A stretch of 64,000 bases of DNA from Microcaldota archaeon. GTDB taxonomy: Archaea; Micrarchaeota; Micrarchaeia; Norongarragalinales; UBA97. Position numbers and translations under genes: made by a program. Each line of letters starts with the position of its first letter. The stretch's first letter is position 1. The notes beneath the pieces were generated by a model that searched no databases, was not told the DNA's origin, and was given only the letters and a program-made list of their open reading frames with translations. Below, in pieces: positions 49,197 through 57,588 of the stretch. The DNA is taken from assembly GCA_016194335.1 (NCBI GenBank), contig JACQBR010000015.1, positions 36,380 through 100,379 of the forward strand, in the 5' to 3' direction.

Positions 49197-52100
49197 ATGG
49201 CCGCATTCGACTTTCTTTACAACTTCTACCGCGAGTTCGAGAATGGTTTTTTTTCCCTTGCCGACTCGCTAGAACGGGCGGGCATCCCGTTCCGCTCGGC
49301 GTTCGTGAACCCCATTGAAAAGTCGGGCCTGCGCTCGTTCCCGGTTTTTGCCATCATCGCCCTCTTTGCCCTCGCCATGCTTGGCGGGATTGCCTACCAG
49401 TCGCTCTACGCCCCTGCGCAATACTCGATTTCCGTAAGCGTCTTTGCCGGCGGGAAGAAGCTTTCCGGCGCGTCCGTCAATGCCCTTGACGACAACCGGG
49501 AAGTGGTTGCGAGCGCCGTGACGGCAGACGGAGTTGCCAACTTGGCCGTTTCGGGCAGGCGTTACGCAACAATTTCCGTAAGCGCGCCCGGCTATTTTGC
49601 CGAAGGCGGCGGAAGCGAGTTTTCCCAAAAAATCGACTTTGGCAAGATGCATTCGCTCGTGGTGCGCCTCTCCCCCGTGGGCAAGGGCGGGAGGATGAAT
49701 TTCGTGGTGAAGGACGAGTCGGGAGGCGGGGCAGTTTCCGGCGCCGGCGTGCAGACGGTGCAGGACGGTGCGGTGCAGAAATTCTTCACCGATGCCCAGG
49801 GTCTCTTCTCGGTAATGGCGAACGAAGGGACGACGGTATTCATCCGCGTTTCCAAAGACGGTTTCGCAACCAACTCCCTCTCGTTCCCCGCCTCGCTCTC
49901 CCCCGCGCCGCAGGCTATCTACCTCAAGCGCAAGGGCACGATTTCATTCGCCTCCGAGCCGTTCGGCGTTTCAAAAGCGTCCATCTCTGCATTCGACTCA
50001 AGCGGCGCGCCGGTGGGCGGCAAGGTCACTTTCTACGATTCGGACGGAACGCCCGCCGCTTCTTACGACTTGGCAAACGGCGTTGCCAACGGGGTTGACG
50101 CCTCGCAAGGCCAGTTTTTCGTCCTCACGCGGCCCGACGGCAGCGTGGTTGATTCGGGTTACGTCACCCTCAACGACGCGAAGGGGAATGCCATTGACAA
50201 CTGGGGCGTTTACGGCGGCCGCGGCACCGTCCCCTCAAGCGGAGGGGGAAGCGGCGGGGCGAATGCGGCGGGACAGGACGGTTCCAATTCTGTTAATGGC
50301 GGCTCTTCGTCTGGAGGAAGTTCTGCTTCGGGAGGCAATTCCGCGAATGGTGGTTCGACTTCGGGTTCTAATGGTGGGACTTCAAATGGTGGTTCTGTTT
50401 CTGGTGGCAATGGCGCGAATGGTGGTTCTTCTTCGGGTTCTAATGGTGGGACTTCAAATGGTGGTTCTGTTCCGGGTGGTTCTTCTTCGGGTGGCAATGC
50501 GGGAGGTTCTGCGTCAGGCGGCTCCTCATCTTCGGGAGGCGCATCTTCATCGCCTTCGTCAGGAGGTCCTGCAAATTCAGGCAGTTCGAATTCAGGCGCA
50601 GGTTCCGGAGGTAATGTTGGAAGTTTCGATTCCCTCGCCGTTTCAATCGTGGGCCCCGACGGCAATTACGCCCCCGCGGGCCTGCGCGTCTCGATTTACG
50701 ACGACGCGGGCGGCCTGCCCCTGCAATCAATCGAATATTCCGGCGCCCCGTTCTCCATTTCGGGAATCGCGAGGGGCACGCTGCTTTCAATCAAGGTTAT
50801 CGACCCTGCAGGCGCGCTCGTGCAGGCGCAATCGGCGCTCAAGGCGGTTTTCGGTTCTGTCCCTTCGGTGGTGATGAAGCTATCCTCGGCACCTTCGGCC
50901 AAGACGCATTTTTCCATCCGCGACCCGGCGGGAAATCCCGTTGCCGCAAGCGTGGGCATCTTCACTTCCGACGACTTGCGCACTCCCCTCGTGCAGCTGC
51001 AGTCGGACTCGGGCGATTTCGACATTCCGCTCTCGCAGCTGAAAAAGTACGTCGCGGTCATTTCGGTTGCGGGCCAGCCGCCAATCACATCGTCAACATT
51101 CTCCGCGGGCGACATTGTCTCGCTTCAAACGCCGGCGTCCGGCGGCCAGGGGGGCGCGCCCCTCTCCTCGCTTTCGGTTTCGGTCAGGCTTGACGACGGC
51201 ACTCCCGTCGAGGGCGCGGCGGTTGCGGTGCGCACGGGCGCGGGCCTGCTCATTTCCTCAACGCAGTCGGACTCTTCCGGCATTGCGGGTTTCGACGCGC
51301 TTGCCCCGTCGCAGCTTCTCACAATTACGGCGTCATTCGGGGGAAAGTCCTCTTCCCAATCTATTTCGCTGAAGGAAGGCGCGAATTCCATCGTGCTCTC
51401 CATCCCCTCGTTCAACGCCCTCATTTCCCTTGCCGCGGTGGATGCGGTTTCTCAAACTCCCCTAAGCGCCCAGTTCAGCGCCTACGCCCCCGACTCTTCA
51501 CTCCACGCCTCCTGCACCTCGCCTTGCGTGCTGAAGCTCGTGGGCCTGACTGCCTACACCCTCACGGCATCGCTTGACGGCTATTGGCAATCAAGTTTTT
51601 CCGTCCGCCTGCAGCCCGGCGAGAGGGCGAGGAAAACGGTATTGCTTTCGGTCCCTCCGCGCGCTTCGCCCGCCGGCCTTTCCGCCTCGGTTGATTTCGT
51701 CGGCGCATTCGATTCCAACGGGAAGAAAGCCGCTTCACTTTTGCCGGGAGCCGACTACTCGCTTCTCTTTTCCCTCTCCGCGTCCTCCGCCTCATCCGCA
51801 GGAATGCAGGTCCGCGTGGGCGGCACTCCCGGCGTCGAGTCGGCAGGCATTCTTGACGAGGTTGACGAGCCGCTCCTCTCCACGCCGGGGGCGCTTTTCG
51901 AAAAGTCCGTCTCCTTCAACCCCGGTGCAATCTGCACCGACGCTTCGAAAAACTTCGCGCCCGACGGGCTTTTCAAGTGGCGTTCGGTGACGCTTTCGCA
52001 ACTTCCGCAAGGCGCACCTCTCGCGAGGCAATTTTCCTTCACCCTGCGCGTCCTCCCCTCCTTCACCCCCGGAAAAGTTGCGCTGTTCTACCGCGCGTTT

Positions 52101-55100
52101 GCCAGCGACGGGCAGAAAATCTTCCGCACTCCAGCCGACTTGGCGCTTGGCACTTCACTCGGCAGCCCCACTCTCGCCTCGTGCTACGCAACTTCCAACT
52201 CCGCGGAATTGCAGGTGGCCAAGCCCTCCGCAGGTGGCGGGTGCAAAATGGGTGGCGAGATTGTCGCAAACGGATTGTGCTCCGCCACGGCCAAGCCGCT
52301 GCAATGCAGCGGCGGCGCGCTGGTTTCAAACCCATTGCAATGCGGCTGCCCGGCGGGAAACTACTATTCTTCCGACGCACAAGAGTGCCTTCCCCTCGCG
52401 TGTTACGACGGCACTCCCGTAGGTTCCTGCTCTTCCCTTGCAGCGGCAAAGCCACTTTCCTGCGGCCTTGACGCAAACGGCAAGCCCACACTTTCCCACG
52501 ATGATTCCAGGCAATGCTCCTGCGCCGCCAGCTACAGCGTTGAGAACGGAGAGTGCCGCCTCTGTCCCGACGCGTCGTGCTCGGCCGCGAAGGGATGCCG
52601 CGATTCGAACGGAAGATTCCTCGCAGGATTCGGCGAGTGCGTTGCCGGCAGGCCGCCCTTGCGCTGTGCCCAATCGGGTTCCCTCACCGAGGACGCCAAG
52701 TGCGGCTGTCCCGCCGGCTTTGAATTGAAGAACAATGCCTGCACTCCCGTGAAGCAAATCCCATCCTGCACCTCAAGCTCCGGCGTGAGGCTCGAGGTTG
52801 GACAGTGCGATTCAACTCCACCCCTGCGCTGCGTCCTCGACCCACTCTCGTCAAGCGCCTCATTGGTTGCGGACGCATCGTCCTGCCCCTGCGCCCCGGG
52901 GACAATCCCGTCCTCCGACTTGCGTTCGTGCGTCACGCCCGCGCCGGATTACGGCTGTGCCGACCCGGCAATTTCTGGCCAGCGCGTTTCGCCCGGCTGC
53001 CTCCCCGGCTGGCCGCCCCTCTATTGCGACGGCACAACTCATGCGCTTTCAAACAGCCCTTCACTTTGCAAATGTCCGGTGGGCACGCAACTCTCCTCCG
53101 ACGGCTCTTCGTGCGGCGCCCCCCCCATTCCCATTCCCCAGCCCGTTGATTACGGGACCTGCTCGCCCTCAATCAATTCCTGCATCAAGGGCGATGCGCC
53201 TTTCTACTGCAGCGCCGGAAAGCGCACTCCCCTCTGCAGCGTGTGCGACCCCAAGTGCGGCGGCGATTCCGCCCTCTCGTGCAACCCCTCAACAGGCACC
53301 TGCGAGCCGAAGAAATGCGCCGCGCCCCTTCCATTGGGAACGCAAGCAGGCGCATGCCTTTCCGGCGCTTTCAACAAATGCATTCTCGATTCGAACGGCA
53401 ATGCCGTCTTCACTCCCGCTTCCGCCGAGTGCGGCAACTGCCCAACGGGCCAGAAGCCTGACTCGGAAGGAAAAAGCTGCGTCGCGTGCAGCAACCCGTC
53501 GTGCGACGAGGCTTTGGTTTGCAAGACTGACGACGGCATCTGGCACCAGGCAGGCTGCATCGACCCGTCCTACAGCAATTCGGACCAGCCCGTCAGATAC
53601 TGCAGCGTGCCATCCGGCGGCACCGGCGTGATTTCATTCAACGGGATGCAGTGCGGCTGCCGCGAGGGTTACGAATACAGCGCGAGCCTAAAGAAATGCG
53701 TAGTGCCTAACGCACCCCCCTCCGCGCCCACTGACCTGCCGGTTGATTCCACCTGCTCGGGCTGCACCTCTTCGGGCAAGATCCGCTTCAACCCCGTTTC
53801 CGGAACGCTCGAAACTGCAGGCGGCGGTTCGCAATACCAGTTTTACGCCGACCCCGTCTTTCCCGCCGACGCCATGCCGTTTGACGTGGTGCAGCCTTCC
53901 GATGTTACCGGAGGCCGCATACTCCTCGGCCGCATCTCCTCGAAAACCGGCACTCAAGGATGCTATTCGTACGACGCGTCAAGAAACCTGCTGGTTTTCG
54001 ACGTGCGCAATTCCGGCTGCACGCTTGCAGTGCAGGGCAATTCAATAGTGAACGCACAAACGAACCAGCCCGTGAGTTCCGATTCGGCCATATTCACATT
54101 CCTTCTCAACAAGCCTCCTTCCCCAACGCTTGACATCACGGCAAGCGTTTCGTTCAACGCAATTGATTCCCTCGTCGTGAAGCCCAATTCCGTTTCAGGC
54201 GGCGAGACTCCCCAACTGTTTTTCCTCATCAACCAAAAGCAAGGCGCTTTCGGCCTGCGGACAATCAAGCCCAAATCGTCAAGCATCGCAGTCGCTCCCG
54301 GGGTTGAGGTCATCGCGTGGAGGGGGCCTGGCACGCTTGATTTTAGTGAGGGGGAGCAAAGCGTGGGCCGCGTGACTTACGCCAAGACTGCCGCCTACTT
54401 CCAATGCTCCGAAGGCCTCGGCCCGCGCGTGGAACAATGCACTGACGGCTTCTGCTGCGCCGGCGGCTGGTGCACGCAAAGCGCCTTCAGCTCGATGGTA
54501 AAGGCGTTCAAGAGCTACGCCCGCACCACCGCACAGCAAACCGCATTCAGGCGCGGGAACGGAGAGCCGTTCAAAACCCTTTCAGGCTCAGGGGGCGCCA
54601 ACGGCGCGGGAGGAAGTGCGCCTTTCGAATTGTTCACCGCAGGCGGGATTGTCGAGGACGCCGACGCGGCGCTGCCCGCCACTGCAAACGTTTGCGACAA
54701 TAACAAGCCCCGCGTCCTTGCGGTGCGTGCCTTCACTTCCGACGGAAAAGTGTGGAATTACGAACAGTCCACTGCGCATCTCAAGAAGTACAATTACATC
54801 GATGGCACTTGCGGCGACGGCTCCCAATTCTCCGCCCTCGTGAAAGACCCGACTAAAGCCGACGCGACGGTGAAGGCCCAGCCGCTTTGCGGGTTTTTGT
54901 GGGGCGACTGCTCGTGCGTGAAGCGCAGCAGCTCCTGCCTTCTCGCCTCGTGCCCCGTGCAGGCGGGCGACCCAAGGCCCATCCAAATTGATTCGGCCTT
55001 CGTGGGAAACCCGCCAAAATTTGTGGGGCCTTACGTCCTTGCCGCCAACGACATCGCGAGCAACCTCGCGGGAGGCGGGATTGAAAGCATCGCGGGCAAC

Positions 55101-56120
55101 AGCCCCCTTGCCCAAGTGGGCGCGCTTCTGGCAAAAGGCGTGTTCTACTACCAGCCTGTGCAGTGCAAGGTTCTTGACATTGCTTACAGGACCGCAAAGA
55201 AGGCATCGCGGGCGGCTTGCGATATTCCAAGCTGGGCGGCTCCGAATGTCTATTACTTCATTCCCAACAAGCACGCAATCACGGCTGCCGCGACGGCTTG
55301 CGAGGATGCCGGCGTTACCGGAGTCGCGGCGTGCAAGGCCCCTGTCAACACGGCGATAGCCGGAGAGGATACCTCGGCCAGAAGCCAGCTGGAGTTCCAA
55401 ACGGATTTCTGCGTGGAAAGCTGCGGGGTCATTCCCGGCTGTGCCGAAGGCTGCGTTGAGGAATCCGCCCACGCAGGCGCGAGCATCGCTACAAACATAG
55501 GCAGATGCCGCATGGCAATCGACAAGGAAATCTCGGCTGGCAATGCGTGCGAGCTTAATTCCGGAATTCTTTCCGACTTTCCCGCGGGCTTTCCCGTCAA
55601 GCGCTCGGCGTGGTCCACCTGTTATGCGTATTCCGACAGCTGCTCCCCGCGCTGCCAGCCCAAGAAAGGCTACCTCCAGGTTTTTCCCGTCGGCAACCAG
55701 CTTGTCTACCTGCCCCACTACGGGCTCGATTCGAATTGCAACCCCACGCCCCCAACGGACCTTTTCGGCACTTTCCTCAACATAAAGGGAAGCCCCAATT
55801 CCATCTACGGCAAGGTCAATTCCTACGCGGGCCTAAGTTCCTACGCCTCGGGTTTCCTCGGCGGTGATTTCCAGACGCAGCCGTGGTTCACCGCCCTCTC
55901 GACCCTGATTGCATACCAGTCTGAGCATTCCTGCGCCGTCCCTCCCAAGCCGCCCAAACCGCTTCGCGATTCGGTGAACACCTGTTTTGCAAGCGCGAGC
56001 GAATTGAACCCGAACGCGGCTAAGGACACGATTCCAAAACCCCAGCCTCCCGGCGGCGGTTCCGGTTCGGCAGCTGCTGGAGGGAGGATTGCGGAGCCCA
56101 CGGGTTCTTCGGGCCAATGA
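49197..56120 (+). CDS. Giant cell-surface protein 2 (2307 aa)
   Basis: One frame from ATG 49197. The N-terminus carries the same ungapped motif as giant 1 (residues ~14-50), TM ~49-66 (PVFAIIALFALAMLGGIAY), then regulatory-like beta domains (GASVNALDDNREVVASAVTA), a Gly/Ser/Asn low-complexity tract (~346-479), more such beta domains, Cys-rich repeats (~1010-1510), a Cys domain near 1590-1760, and a Cys-rich C-terminus ending in Gly/Ser-rich AGGRIAEPTGSSGQ. No C-terminal TM. Separated from giant 1 by 176 bases with no gene. Downstream is repeat copy 4. Confidence 0.85.
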   Translation: MAAFDFLYNFYREFENGFFSLADSLERAGIPFRSAFVNPIEKSGLRSFPVFAIIALFALAMLGGIAYQSLYAPAQYSISVSVFAGGKKLSGASVNALDDNREVVASAVTADGVANLAVSGRRYATISVSAPGYFAEGGGSEFSQKIDFGKMHSLVVRLSPVGKGGRMNFVVKDESGGGAVSGAGVQTVQDGAVQKFFTDAQGLFSVMANEGTTVFIRVSKDGFATNSLSFPASLSPAPQAIYLKRKGTISFASEPFGVSKASISAFDSSGAPVGGKVTFYDSDGTPAASYDLANGVANGVDASQGQFFVLTRPDGSVVDSGYVTLNDAKGNAIDNWGVYGGRGTVPSSGGGSGGANAAGQDGSNSVNGGSSSGGSSASGGNSANGGSTSGSNGGTSNGGSVSGGNGANGGSSSGSNGGTSNGGSVPGGSSSGGNAGGSASGGSSSSGGASSSPSSGGPANSGSSNSGAGSGGNVGSFDSLAVSIVGPDGNYAPAGLRVSIYDDAGGLPLQSIEYSGAPFSISGIARGTLLSIKVIDPAGALVQAQSALKAVFGSVPSVVMKLSSAPSAKTHFSIRDPAGNPVAASVGIFTSDDLRTPLVQLQSDSGDFDIPLSQLKKYVAVISVAGQPPITSSTFSAGDIVSLQTPASGGQGGAPLSSLSVSVRLDDGTPVEGAAVAVRTGAGLLISSTQSDSSGIAGFDALAPSQLLTITASFGGKSSSQSISLKEGANSIVLSIPSFNALISLAAVDAVSQTPLSAQFSAYAPDSSLHASCTSPCVLKLVGLTAYTLTASLDGYWQSSFSVRLQPGERARKTVLLSVPPRASPAGLSASVDFVGAFDSNGKKAASLLPGADYSLLFSLSASSASSAGMQVRVGGTPGVESAGILDEVDEPLLSTPGALFEKSVSFNPGAICTDASKNFAPDGLFKWRSVTLSQLPQGAPLARQFSFTLRVLPSFTPGKVALFYRAFASDGQKIFRTPADLALGTSLGSPTLASCYATSNSAELQVAKPSAGGGCKMGGEIVANGLCSATAKPLQCSGGALVSNPLQCGCPAGNYYSSDAQECLPLACYDGTPVGSCSSLAAAKPLSCGLDANGKPTLSHDDSRQCSCAASYSVENGECRLCPDASCSAAKGCRDSNGRFLAGFGECVAGRPPLRCAQSGSLTEDAKCGCPAGFELKNNACTPVKQIPSCTSSSGVRLEVGQCDSTPPLRCVLDPLSSSASLVADASSCPCAPGTIPSSDLRSCVTPAPDYGCADPAISGQRVSPGCLPGWPPLYCDGTTHALSNSPSLCKCPVGTQLSSDGSSCGAPPIPIPQPVDYGTCSPSINSCIKGDAPFYCSAGKRTPLCSVCDPKCGGDSALSCNPSTGTCEPKKCAAPLPLGTQAGACLSGAFNKCILDSNGNAVFTPASAECGNCPTGQKPDSEGKSCVACSNPSCDEALVCKTDDGIWHQAGCIDPSYSNSDQPVRYCSVPSGGTGVISFNGMQCGCREGYEYSASLKKCVVPNAPPSAPTDLPVDSTCSGCTSSGKIRFNPVSGTLETAGGGSQYQFYADPVFPADAMPFDVVQPSDVTGGRILLGRISSKTGTQGCYSYDASRNLLVFDVRNSGCTLAVQGNSIVNAQTNQPVSSDSAIFTFLLNKPPSPTLDITASVSFNAIDSLVVKPNSVSGGETPQLFFLINQKQGAFGLRTIKPKSSSIAVAPGVEVIAWRGPGTLDFSEGEQSVGRVTYAKTAAYFQCSEGLGPRVEQCTDGFCCAGGWCTQSAFSSMVKAFKSYARTTAQQTAFRRGNGEPFKTLSGSGGANGAGGSAPFELFTAGGIVEDADAALPATANVCDNNKPRVLAVRAFTSDGKVWNYEQSTAHLKKYNYIDGTCGDGSQFSALVKDPTKADATVKAQPLCGFLWGDCSCVKRSSSCLLASCPVQAGDPRPIQIDSAFVGNPPKFVGPYVLAANDIASNLAGGGIESIAGNSPLAQVGALLAKGVFYYQPVQCKVLDIAYRTAKKASRAACDIPSWAAPNVYYFIPNKHAITAAATACEDAGVTGVAACKAPVNTAIAGEDTSARSQLEFQTDFCVESCGVIPGCAEGCVEESAHAGASIATNIGRCRMAIDKEISAGNACELNSGILSDFPAGFPVKRSAWSTCYAYSDSCSPRCQPKKGYLQVFPVGNQLVYLPHYGLDSNCNPTPPTDLFGTFLNIKGSPNSIYGKVNSYAGLSSYASGFLGGDFQTQPWFTALSTLIAYQSEHSCAVPPKPPKPLRDSVNTCFASASELNPNAAKDTIPKPQPPGGGSGSAAAGGRIAEPTGSSGQ
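50290..50632 (+). repeat. Low-complexity Gly/Ser/Asn tract with a 72-bp DNA period
   Basis: The tract codes SNGGTSNGGSVSGGNGANGG-type sequence. TCGGGTTCTAATGGTGGG recurs at 50361 and 50433, a 72-base period. GGT and TCT codons replace the GGC/TCC used in the rest of the gene, so the tract is compositionally distinct and probably expanded by slippage or recombination. Confidence 0.8.
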
Positions 56121-56196
56121 CGGCCGGCCCGACAGCCATGCCCGCTGAAGGGCTGCTGGAATGGCGGTTCGGCTTTTCGCCCGTGAAGCCCTGAAT

Positions 56197-56289
56197 ATAG
56201 CAAACCAAGAAAGTCTTGCGGCAATCTTATCTTGGTTTGCAACTAGCGGATTGCAATGTGGCATTGGCATTACTTTTGCAATCCGCTAT
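56197..56289. repeat. Double-hairpin interspersed repeat, copy 4
   Basis: Module A' (AGCAAACCAAGA/TCTTGGTTTGC) then module B (AGCGGATTGCAA/TTGCAATCCGCT). Stem bases differ from copies 1 and 2 but the pairing is kept. It ends at the stop of the next minus-strand frame (56286). Confidence 0.88.
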
Positions 56290-57491
56290 AAGCGCGCCCA
56301 ACTTGGGAATTGGAAGTCCCTCAAATCGTACGCCAAATACCCTTGGTCCGCCAGCCGGCGCTTGTCGTCAATGCTCTTGGCAACCACGCCGAATTTCATT
56401 CCGTCAATGGGACTTTGCAAATGCCGGGCCTTGGCCTTGAGTTCCTCAAGAATTTTTTCCGCCTCCCGCCATCCCAGGCGCTTCCACTTGAATTCAAACG
56501 CGTAGGCGGCCTGCGCATTCCTGCCAACCAGGTCTATTTCGTAGGCGTTCTCGCCCTTTTTCCCCCCGGTATCTTTCCCCACTGGCGTTTGGCTTCCGTC
56601 AATGCCAGCGCTGGGGAGAGGAACTCCGCAGCCGCCCGTTCGAAACGCTTGCCGTAAAACGCGTTGAGGTTGTTCTTGACAGACCGGACGAATTCGGGCT
56701 TCCTCGCCGAGTAATCCGAGTAATTGCGGTATATCTGGGAAAACCAGGACTCAAGCAAGGGATGCCTGATGCGGTACGCCCCCCTTTTCCCTTCATAAGG
56801 CATTTCAAGTTCGATGATTTCAAAAAGGTCTTTCAGCTCGTTTGCCTGCCGCGTGATTGACGTGACGGGCGTGTTGAGCGAGCCTGCAATCGAGGAGAGC
56901 GTGTTGTTCCCGCTGGCTATTGATTCGAGGATGGAGTAGTAAATGCCGCTGCGGCCCCCGAATTCCTGCGAGAGAATCCCGTTTACCTCGTCCTCCAGGG
57001 GCGCGTCCTTGGCCAGGAAAAGGGCGTTGACGATTTCTTCAGCCGTCTGCCCCTGCAGGCCGAAGTCCTCAATCGCTACGTAATACTTGGGGTACCCGCC
57101 GAAAAGCAGGTAGAGCTTGACCAGTTCCTCCTTCTCAAGCTTGAGCTCCATTTCGGGAACGAACCTGCCCTCAAGGACATGCCGCACTGCAAGGTTTTCG
57201 TTCAAGTAATCTTCATACAGTTCCTTGGGCAAGTTTCCCCGTATGCACTGGAAGCCCGATGAGGTGAGGTTTTTGTGAAGGTTCTCGAATTCCTCCCCGG
57301 AAATGCGCCGGATGATGCCGATGTCTTCGGTCCCGCGGCTTCGCCACTTGCAGTATCGCCACGATGCCCCAAACAAGCGCGTATTCTATTCCCGAGCGGT
57401 CGAGCACGCCGACAAATCTTCCGGTAAAGTCAACAAGAACGTTCGGTTCGCTCACCATCCCGTCCACGAGCCTAACCCGCTCTTCAATCAT
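56286..57491 (-). pseudogene. Chimeric remnant: nucleotidyltransferase N-part fused to archaeal ATPase/DUF234 C-part, frameshifted
   Basis: Three frames in order. From 57491: MIEERVRLVDGMVSEPN...YALVWGIVAILQVAKPR, then by a +1 shift GTEDIGIIRRISGEEFENL, like the N-terminus of an AbiEii/MNT-type nucleotidyltransferase (...EDI). This then joins LYLLFGGYPKYYVAIEDFG...SSIAGSLNTPVTSITRQ...GAYRIRHPLLESWF, the C-terminal part of archaeal AAA ATPases. A third frame from about 56582 gives YEIDLVGRNAQAAYAFEFKWK, the DUF234-type nuclease-like end. The ATPase P-loop is absent. So the gene is decayed and fused by deletion. Confidence 0.7.
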
Positions 57492-57556
57492 TTTCTTATG
57501 CTGAAAGAAGTTTATCTATGCGCCTCCTGGGATTTTTTACCAGTGCGTTCTACTCG

Positions 57557-57565
57557 TTTAAATAG
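57557..57565 (+). promoter_or_regulatory. TATA box of giant gene 3
   Basis: TTTAAATAG, centred about 28 bases before ATG 57589, which suggests a leaderless transcript. Confidence 0.6.
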
Positions 57566-57588
57566 CTGATTTGCGTTCTTTTTGCAGC

